Source: Hyphomonadaceae bacterium (GTDB lineage Bacteria; Pseudomonadota; Alphaproteobacteria; Caulobacterales; Hyphomonadaceae). Taken from it: a DNA stretch of 12,882 nucleotides. How positions within the stretch are numbered: the stretch's first letter is position 1; every line of letters starts with the position of its first letter. A model generated the notes under the pieces. The model was given only the letters and a program-made list of their open reading frames with translations, was not told where the DNA came from and made no database searches. Location of the stretch: contig JAUYSA010000319.1 in NCBI GenBank assembly GCA_030696545.1, positions 1 through 12,882 on the forward strand, in the 5' to 3' direction. Position numbers and translations under genes: made by a program. Of this stretch, positions 8,184-12,882 are shown in pieces.

Positions 8184-8229
8184 GCCCTCTTGCTTCGGGA
8201 CGGCCTTCGGCCTCCTCAGCATGAGGGCT
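8184..8229. repeat. Left copy of an inverted intergenic repeat (46 bases)
   Basis: This copy begins GCCCTC and ends GAGGGCT. It folds on itself: GCCCTC/GAGGGC outer stem, TGCT (8191-8194) with AGCA (8218-8221), and inner hairpin GGCC-TTC-GGCC (8202-8212). Its reverse complement aligns with the copy at 8249-8296. It sits 9 bases after the small-subunit stop at the end of a convergent gene pair. It resembles the repeat family with CTGAGGA...CGAAG cores dispersed between genes in many alphaproteobacteria. Confidence 0.8.
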
Positions 8230-8248
8230 AAAATGCTTACAGCGGAGT

Positions 8249-8296
8249 AGCCCTCATCCTGAGGAGCCGCGTAGCGGCGTCTCGAAGGACGAGGGC
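8249..8296. repeat. Right copy of the inverted intergenic repeat (48 bases)
   Basis: This copy starts AGCCCTC and ends GAGGGC. It folds with the same plan as the left copy: outer GCCCTC/GAGGGC, then TCCT (8257-8260) with AGGA (8286-8289), then inner GCCGC-GTA-GCGGC (8266-8278). Stem bases differ from the left copy but pairing is kept. It ends 13 bases before the stop codon of the DUF1080 gene. Confidence 0.82.
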
Positions 8297-8309
8297 GCAC
8301 CCACAATGG

Positions 8310-9104
8310 CTAGTGCAGCTCCAGTATCTCGATCTTCCTGAACTCGATCGGGTTGCCCTCGCTCTGCAGCGAGATCGTGCCGCCGTCGAGCTTCAGCTTG
8401 CCGCCCGCTGCGGCGACCAGCGGCTTCGAGTTCGCCATCTTGCCTTCGGGGTCGAACTGGACGTCGGAATAGGTGATCGTGGTCTGTCCGTTGACCTTCT
8501 GGGTCACGACGCCGGATGGCGAGACTTCCACCTCGAACTGGTACCAAACGCCATTCGGGCCGGCTGGATTGATCGAGTTGATGCAGTGCGTCTTTTCGAG
8601 CTGGCCGTTCATAACCACGTGGGTGCCGGGTGAACACATATTGCTGTTGAAACGCGCCTGCCCCGGCGCCTGGCCCAGTATCTGGGCTTCGACGGATACC
8701 GGGAAGCTGTCGTCGACGGCCATGGTCTTCGGATCCTGCCCGTAGATCATCACGCCGGAGTTCGCGATCGCCCAGTTCGGCGTGTCGGCGGGATGTGCCG
8801 TCGAGAACCTGTACTCGAAGCGCAGGCGATACGCCTGGAAAGGCGCCTTGTAGAACAGGTGGCCGAAGCGTTCGCCGAACTGGTCGTATTTGTCGTAGCT
8901 GACGACGATGGCTCCGTCCTTCACGCTGAAGGTGTCGCGATAGTTCTCGCCGAGCGGGAAACCACGGATCTTGGGCGTCCAGCCGTCGAGCGTCTTGCCG
9001 TCAAAAAGGGGTCGCCAGTTTTCGCCGCCCTGCGGCATTGACTGACACGCGTTTGCTGCGAGTGCGATCGCCGCGACGGCAACAAGCCTTGTCCATGTCT
9101 GCAC
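8310..9104 (-). CDS. Exported DUF1080 protein (3-keto-disaccharide hydrolase family)
   Basis: This 264-aa protein belongs to DUF1080 (PF06439), a concanavalin-like fold that includes 3-keto-glycoside hydrolases. The family hallmark LFDGKTLDGW is at about residues 33-42, just after the signal, and the domain fills the rest of the protein. Residues 1-20 form a signal peptide (basic start, Ala/Val core) ending ANAC. The Cys could be lipidated, but Asn at -2 makes it a weak lipobox, so cleavage by signal peptidase I is possible. The start is GTG at 9104, with AGAGGGAG (9120-9113) eight bases upstream. The longer open frame to 9164 lacks a signal at its N-terminus. It faces the small subunit of the GMC enzyme and is divergent from the MFS gene. 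Its likely job is to cleave the 3-keto-glycoside made by the dehydrogenase in the periplasm. Confidence 0.88.
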   Translation of the reverse strand: MQTWTRLVAVAAIALAANACQSMPQGGENWRPLFDGKTLDGWTPKIRGFPLGENYRDTFSVKDGAIVVSYDKYDQFGERFGHLFYKAPFQAYRLRFEYRFSTAHPADTPNWAIANSGVMIYGQDPKTMAVDDSFPVSVEAQILGQAPGQARFNSNMCSPGTHVVMNGQLEKTHCINSINPAGPNGVWYQFEVEVSPSGVVTQKVNGQTTITYSDVQFDPEGKMANSKPLVAAAGGKLKLDGGTISLQSEGNPIEFRKIEILELH

Positions 9105-9112
9105 GCTATCGG

Positions 9113-9120
9113 CTCCCTCT
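9113..9120 (-). promoter_or_regulatory. Ribosome binding site for the GTG start of DUF1080
   Basis: AGAGGGAG on the minus strand lies eight bases before GTG at 9104-9102 and decides the start over upstream codons. Confidence 0.6.
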
Positions 9121-9213
9121 TCCCGCGCTGTTCCGGTGGACAGGACTTGCCGCACTGGTAACACTCGATCCTAGAACATGAGACGTGTTGGCGACAGACC
9201 GGCCGGCTCTCGC

Positions 9214-9218
9214 GGGAG
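9214..9218 (+). promoter_or_regulatory. Ribosome binding site for the GTG start of the MFS gene
   Basis: GGGAG lies eight bases before GTG at 9227. The open frame extends to a GTG at 9185, but that start has no comparable site and would add 14 polar residues before the first membrane helix. Confidence 0.5.
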
Positions 9219-9226
9219 AACGACAA

Positions 9227-10453
9227 GTGATCCAGACTCGCCTCTTTCTGATGATGCTGCTCCAGCTCGCCATCTGGGGAGCGTATATGCCGAAGCTGTT
9301 CCCATATATGGGCCAGCTTGGCTTTGAGGCATGGCAGCAATCGCTTGTCGGCAGCGCCTGGGGCATCGCGGCGATCCTCGGCATCTTCTTTTCCAACCAG
9401 TTTGCCGATCGCAACTTCTCTGCGGAACGCTTCCTGGCCGTCAGCAATGTCATCGGCGGCGTGGCCCTGCTGGGCTGCGCTTATTTCACGGACTTCTGGT
9501 CGTTCTTCGGCGCCTATCTGGTCTTCAGCCTCGTTTACGTGCCGTCGATGTCTGTCGCCAACGCCATCGCGTTCGCCAGCCTGCGCGATCCCGCCAAGCA
9601 GTTCGGCACGATCCGCATGGGTGGCACGATTGGCTGGATCCTCGTTAGCTGGCCGTTCGTGTTCCTGCTCAGCGCCGATGCAGGGCCGGATCAGGTGCGC
9701 CTGATCTTCGTGGTTGCCGCCATCGTGTCGTTCGCGTTCGCGGCTTACAGCCTGACACTGCCCCATACGCCGCCCAAACGTGATGCGGCTGACAGCGATC
9801 CGCTGGCGTGGCGCAAGGCGATCAAGCTGCTGGGCATACCCTCGATCGCTGTGCTCTTCGTGGTCACGTTCATCGACAGCATCGTGCATAACGGCTACTT
9901 CGTCATGGCTGATGGCTTCCTCACCAACCGCGTGGGCATCGACGCCAACCTTTCCATGATCGTGCTCTCGATCGGTCAGGTCGCAGAGATCGTGACGATG
10001 TTCATCCTCGGCGCCGTTCTGATCAAGCTCGGCTGGAAGGCCACGATGATCGTCGGCATCCTCGGTCACGCCGCGCGCTTCCTGGCATTCGCCTTTTTCC
10101 CGGACAGCGTGCCGACGATCATCGCCGTGCAGCTGCTGCATGGCATCTGCTACGCGTTCTTCTTTGCAACCGTTTACATCTTCGTCGATGCCGCCTTCCC
10201 GAAGGATGTGCGCTCCAGCGCGCAAGGCCTGTTCAACCTGCTGATCCTCGGTATTGGCAACGTGGCGGCCAGCTTCCTTTTCCCGGCGTTGATGGCGCAA
10301 TTCACCGTCGGGGGCGTCGAGCCGGGCACGACCGCTGTCGATTATCGTACGCTGTTCATGGTTCCGGCCGGCATGGCAGTCGTTGCCGTGCTGTTGCTGG
10401 CCCTGTTCTTCAAACCGACCGAGCGAGCGCCCACCGCCCTCGTCGCCGCATGA
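9227..10453 (+). CDS. MFS transporter of the NupG-like nucleoside:proton symporter family, probable (keto)sugar importer
   Basis: This is an inner-membrane carrier (408 aa, about twelve helices). It opens directly with helix 1, TRLFLMMLLQLAIWGAY, as NupG-type proteins do. The cytoplasmic loop carries FGTIRMGGTIGWI near residues 126-138, the usual family signature between helices 4 and 5, and the helix 2-3 loop has FADRNFSAERFL. Translation starts at GTG. NupG itself moves nucleosides with protons. Members found with DUF1080, TIM-barrel isomerase and Gfo/Idh/MocA genes are better read as sugar carriers, and that is my inference here: uptake of the keto-sugar or glycoside released in the periplasm. 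It leads a four-gene run with gaps of 21 bases, 9 bases and a 4-base overlap. Confidence 0.82.
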   Translation: MIQTRLFLMMLLQLAIWGAYMPKLFPYMGQLGFEAWQQSLVGSAWGIAAILGIFFSNQFADRNFSAERFLAVSNVIGGVALLGCAYFTDFWSFFGAYLVFSLVYVPSMSVANAIAFASLRDPAKQFGTIRMGGTIGWILVSWPFVFLLSADAGPDQVRLIFVVAAIVSFAFAAYSLTLPHTPPKRDAADSDPLAWRKAIKLLGIPSIAVLFVVTFIDSIVHNGYFVMADGFLTNRVGIDANLSMIVLSIGQVAEIVTMFILGAVLIKLGWKATMIVGILGHAARFLAFAFFPDSVPTIIAVQLLHGICYAFFFATVYIFVDAAFPKDVRSSAQGLFNLLILGIGNVAASFLFPALMAQFTVGGVEPGTTAVDYRTLFMVPAGMAVVAVLLLALFFKPTERAPTALVAA

Positions 10454-10474
10454 TCTTGAGACATGGAGATCAAC

Positions 10475-11440
10475 ATGACCAACCTGTCCCGCCGGAGTTT
10501 TGTTCAGGCCTTGTGCGCGGCTGGAGCTGCGACGCCTCTCGCTGCCGCGTGTCAGACCATGGCTAGCGGTCCGTTCTTCCAGCGGCAGGCCGCGCCAATC
10601 GGCATTCAGCTTTACACGCTGTCCGACATGCTCGCGACGAACCTTGAAGGCGCTGTCTCGGCTGTTGCGAAGATCGGCTACAAAACCGTCGAGATTCCGT
10701 CCTACATGGGCAAGACGCCGGCTCAGCTGCGTGAACTGTTCGACCGAAACGGCGTGAAATGCACCGGCGCGCATATCGGCATGAACGCTGGAACGGACGC
10801 TGCTCCCGGCCTGCGCGGCAATATCGACAAGCTGGCCGCCGACATGCACGTGCTGGGCGTCACGCACGTCTATGCGCCGTCGATGGCGATCCCCGCCGAT
10901 ATCGGCCTCACGCAGCAGCCGAACGAAGGCTACGCCTATATCGCGCGCGTTTCCGAAGCGATGGGCGAAGATCGCTGGAAGCGCCTCGCGGCGGAGCTGA
11001 CGGATATCGGCAGGAAACTGAAGGCCAAGGGCATCGGCTTTGGCTATCACAACCACAATTTCGAGTTCGCCAAGGCGGGCAACCGCACCGGCTATGACAT
11101 CATGGTCACAGAGAGCGATCCAGAATTGGTGTCGTTCGAGCTTGATGTTGGTTGGGCCGCCGCAGCGGGCAACGACATCGTGGCGTTGTTCAACAAGTAC
11201 AAAGGCCGCTACTCGGCCATGCACATGAAAGACATCAAGGCCACCACCACGCCGAACATCAACCTGAAGATGGACCCGAGCGACGTGGGCGCGGGCAAGC
11301 TGGACTGGAAAACCATCCTGCCGACTGCCTACGCAGCAGGCGTTCGGAATTTCTATCTCGAGCAGGAGCCGCCGTTTGCAACTTCGCGGCTGGAAGCGGC
11401 CGAGAACGGGTATAAGTACCTCAGCACACTGGAAGCCTGA
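10475..11440 (+). CDS. Tat-exported sugar phosphate isomerase/epimerase-like TIM-barrel protein
   Basis: This 321-aa protein is an AP-endonuclease-2-like TIM barrel (PF01261 type). The N-terminus has a classic twin-arginine motif, SRRSFVQ (residues 5-11), a hydrophobic Ala-rich stretch, and Cys26 after LAAA, a possible lipidation site. The metal-site residues appear in order: Glu197 (in YHNHNFEF, 190-198), Asp224 (FELDVGW), His250 (MHMKD) and Glu296 (YLEQEPP). The barrel begins with PIGIQLYTL at about 41-49. Export by Tat suits a protein that takes its metal in the cytoplasm. It would act in the periplasm on the keto-glycoside, as an epimerase/isomerase or as a deglycosylating lyase. The start at 10475 has GGAG (10465-10468) six bases away and puts the Tat motif at the usual place; an in-frame ATG at 10463 overlaps that site. 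Confidence 0.85.
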   Translation: MTNLSRRSFVQALCAAGAATPLAAACQTMASGPFFQRQAAPIGIQLYTLSDMLATNLEGAVSAVAKIGYKTVEIPSYMGKTPAQLRELFDRNGVKCTGAHIGMNAGTDAAPGLRGNIDKLAADMHVLGVTHVYAPSMAIPADIGLTQQPNEGYAYIARVSEAMGEDRWKRLAAELTDIGRKLKAKGIGFGYHNHNFEFAKAGNRTGYDIMVTESDPELVSFELDVGWAAAAGNDIVALFNKYKGRYSAMHMKDIKATTTPNINLKMDPSDVGAGKLDWKTILPTAYAAGVRNFYLEQEPPFATSRLEAAENGYKYLSTLEA

Positions 11441-11449
11441 GGACGACCA

Positions 11450-12523
11450 ATGAAGACCATGAAGGGACCCGGCATCTTCCTCGCGCAATTCGTGGGGCCT
11501 GATGCGCCGTTCAACTCGCTCCCGACCATTGCGAAATGGGCGAAGGAGAAGGGCTTTATCGGCGTCCAGATTCCGACGGGCGAGGCTTCTCTCTTCGATC
11601 TGCGCAAGGCCGCCGAGAGCGACACGTACTGTGACGAGATCAAGGGGATGCTGAAGGATCTCGGGATGGAGATCACGGAGCTCTCCACCCACCTCCAGGG
11701 CCAGCTCGTTGCTGTTCATCCAGCCTATGACACTCTGTTTGATGCGTTTGCTCCGGAGCGGGTGCGCGGCAATCCGAAGGCGCGACAGGAATGGGCGGTG
11801 GAGCAGCTGTATCTTGCCGCGAAGGCTTCGCGCCGTCTCGGCCTTAATGCCAGCGTGACGTTTTCCGGCTCGCTTGCCTGGCCGTATTTCTTCCCGTGGC
11901 CGCAACGCCCGCCCGGACTGTTCGAGACCGCGTTTGAAGAGTTGGCGAAGCGCTGGCATCCGATCCTCGACGCGTACGAGGATGCGGGGGTTGATCTCTG
12001 CTATGAAATCCATCCGAGCGAGGATCTGTTCGATGGCACGACGTTCGAGATGTTCCTCGACCGCGTGAAGGGTCACAAGCGCTGCAACATCCTGTTCGAC
12101 CCGAGCCACTTCGTCCTGCAGCAGCTCAAATATCTCGACTACATCGATCTGTACCACGAGCGGATCAAGATGTTTCACGTCAAGGACGCTGAGTTCAACC
12201 CGACGGGGCGGCAGGGGGTGTACTCCGGGTATGCTCCCTGGCTTCAACGCGCTGGACGCTTCAGATCAGTTGGCGATGGGCAGGTCGACTTTAAAGGCAT
12301 CTTCTCCAAGCTGGCGGGTTACGATTACGAAGGATGGGCGGTGCTGGAATGGGAATGCTGCATCAAGCATCCCGAGGACGGCGCGCGCGAGGGCGCGCAG
12401 TTCATCCGCGACCACATCATCCGCGTGACGCCGCGCGCCTTCGACGATTTCGCGGCGAGCGGAACTGACGAGAAAGCCAATCGCCGCCTGCTGGGACTGG
12501 CCCCCAAAGAGTCAAAGCAGTGA
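11450..12523 (+). CDS. Cytoplasmic sugar phosphate isomerase/epimerase-like TIM-barrel protein
   Basis: This is a second, divergent TIM barrel of the same superfamily (357 aa) without a signal peptide, so it is cytoplasmic. Likely metal ligands are Glu186 (CYEIHPSED), Asp217 with His220 (LFDPSHF), His243 (MFHVKDAEF) and Glu300 (VLEWECC). The N-terminal strand is GPGIFLAQFVG. The C-terminal ~40 residues form a polar extension. TGAGGA (11438-11443) overlaps the previous stop and is six bases before the ATG, so the two genes are coupled. It is most likely an isomerase or epimerase acting on the imported keto-sugar before or after the Gfo/Idh/MocA reductase encoded next. The precise substrate is not visible from sequence. 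Confidence 0.85.
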   Translation: MKTMKGPGIFLAQFVGPDAPFNSLPTIAKWAKEKGFIGVQIPTGEASLFDLRKAAESDTYCDEIKGMLKDLGMEITELSTHLQGQLVAVHPAYDTLFDAFAPERVRGNPKARQEWAVEQLYLAAKASRRLGLNASVTFSGSLAWPYFFPWPQRPPGLFETAFEELAKRWHPILDAYEDAGVDLCYEIHPSEDLFDGTTFEMFLDRVKGHKRCNILFDPSHFVLQQLKYLDYIDLYHERIKMFHVKDAEFNPTGRQGVYSGYAPWLQRAGRFRSVGDGQVDFKGIFSKLAGYDYEGWAVLEWECCIKHPEDGAREGAQFIRDHIIRVTPRAFDDFAASGTDEKANRRLLGLAPKESKQ

Positions 12524-12882
12524 GGCGTCTCCGCCTTGGCATGGTGGGTGGCGGCGAAGGCGCGTTCATTGGCGGCGTTCATCGCATGGCGGCGCGGCTG
12601 GATGGTCACTGGGATCTGGTAGCCGGGAACTTCCAGGCTGATCCCGAGAAGTCTGTCGCTTTCGGCAAGACGATGGGGCTGGCGGATGATCGCTGCTATG
12701 GCGATTTCCGCACCATGGCGGCGAGCGAGGCGAAACGGCCCGACCGGATCGATGCTGTAGCGGTGGTGACGCCGAACTCGACGCACCATGCGATCGCCAA
12801 GGCGTTTCTCGAGGCAGGCATTGCGGTGATCTGCGACAAGCCGATGACGACCACGCTGCGCCATGCCGACGATCTGGCGGAT
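12520..12882 (+). CDS. Gfo/Idh/MocA-family NAD(P)-dependent oxidoreductase, 3' truncated by the window
   Basis: The first 121 residues are visible. The Rossmann motif is GGGEGAFIGGVHR (10-22), followed by VTPNSTHH (83-90) and the family lysine motif CDKP (Lys107-Pro108), which marks Gfo/Idh/MocA sugar dehydrogenases. There is no signal, so it is cytoplasmic. The start is GTG at 12520, overlapping the previous stop as GTGA; AAAGAG (12506-12511) is a weak ribosome site, so coupled translation is likely. With the TIM-barrel isomerase it probably reduces the keto-sugar back to a plain hexose, or oxidises it, using NAD(P). The C-terminal substrate domain lies outside the window. Confidence 0.87.
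   Translation, partial: MRRLRLGMVGGGEGAFIGGVHRMAARLDGHWDLVAGNFQADPEKSVAFGKTMGLADDRCYGDFRTMAASEAKRPDRIDAVAVVTPNSTHHAIAKAFLEAGIAVICDKPMTTTLRHADDLAD

Larger units (their letters stand above)
8184..8296. terminator. Large inverted repeat at a convergent gene junction, candidate two-way terminator
   Basis: The two repeat copies lie head to head around a 19-base spacer (8230-8248), so a transcript from either side could form one long stem or two separate hairpins. The position between the stops of two convergent genes fits a two-way transcription end. There is no clear T-run, so the termination role is inference. Confidence 0.45.
9105..9226. promoter_or_regulatory. Divergent control region between DUF1080 and the MFS operon
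   Basis: This 122-base gap must hold both promoters. On the minus strand CTGTCG (9197-9192) and TAGGAT (9173-9168), spaced by 18, could serve DUF1080. On the plus strand TTGCCG (9147-9152) has only a poor -10 (CTAGAA, 9171-9176). CCGGCCGG at 9199-9206 is a short palindrome. I see no convincing full operator, and no regulator gene lies in the window. The region is firm; the elements inside it are weak guesses. Confidence 0.5.

Noticed and set aside
8184..8296. Insertion sequence or miniature transposon ends
   Set aside because: There is no target-site duplication or transposase, and the short covarying hairpins fit a dispersed intergenic repeat better.
9149..9166. CTGGTAACACT as a LacI-type operator
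   Set aside because: Only one half-site can be made out; the matching half is absent and the centre is not symmetric.
8921..12247. An open frame of 1108 codons on the minus strand across the MFS and both TIM-barrel genes
   Set aside because: It is codon-aligned with three real plus-strand genes that share one phase. It would close only where they use TTA, CTA or TCA, codons avoided in this GC-rich DNA. The product is His/Arg/Asp/Gln-rich with no recognisable domain, while the plus strand gives clear families with ribosome sites.

Overview
The window reads as chromosomal DNA of a high-GC alphaproteobacterium. The evidence is GC-rich codon use, a dense single-copy gene layout, abundant Tat and lipoprotein signals, and one intergenic repeat pair of the type dispersed in Rhizobiales and Hyphomonadaceae-like genomes (core CTGAGGA ... 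CGAAG). A Caulobacterales/Hyphomonadaceae or sphingomonad-like host would fit, but nothing here fixes the genus. There are ten protein genes, the first and last cut by the window edges. No rRNA, tRNA, CRISPR array, insertion sequence or phage gene was seen. No gene-free stretch exceeds about 135 bases.

Left part (1-2710): the C-terminal half of a type Va autotransporter with a complete beta-barrel, a strong hairpin, then a patatin-like phospholipase with a lipoprotein signal.

Middle (2807-5730): a GabD-type succinate-semialdehyde dehydrogenase followed after 65 bases by a GabP-like amino-acid permease that starts at TTG. Together they suggest uptake and use of GABA or a related amino acid. 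No GABA transaminase is present.

Right part (5828-12882): a carbohydrate locus. A GMC flavoprotein with a predicted 3Fe-4S site and its Tat-signal small subunit form a probable periplasmic sugar or glycoside dehydrogenase. Facing them on the minus strand is an exported DUF1080 (3-keto-disaccharide hydrolase family) protein. Divergent from that is a four-gene run: a NupG-like MFS transporter, a Tat-exported TIM-barrel protein, a cytoplasmic TIM-barrel isomerase/epimerase and a Gfo/Idh/MocA oxidoreductase cut by the window end. My inferred scheme is oxidation of a glycoside at C3 in the periplasm, cleavage of the keto-glycoside there by DUF1080 and/or the exported TIM barrel, import of the released keto-sugar by the MFS carrier, and isomerisation and reduction in the cytoplasm. 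The convergent junction between the small subunit and DUF1080 holds two inverted repeat copies whose hairpin stems covary.
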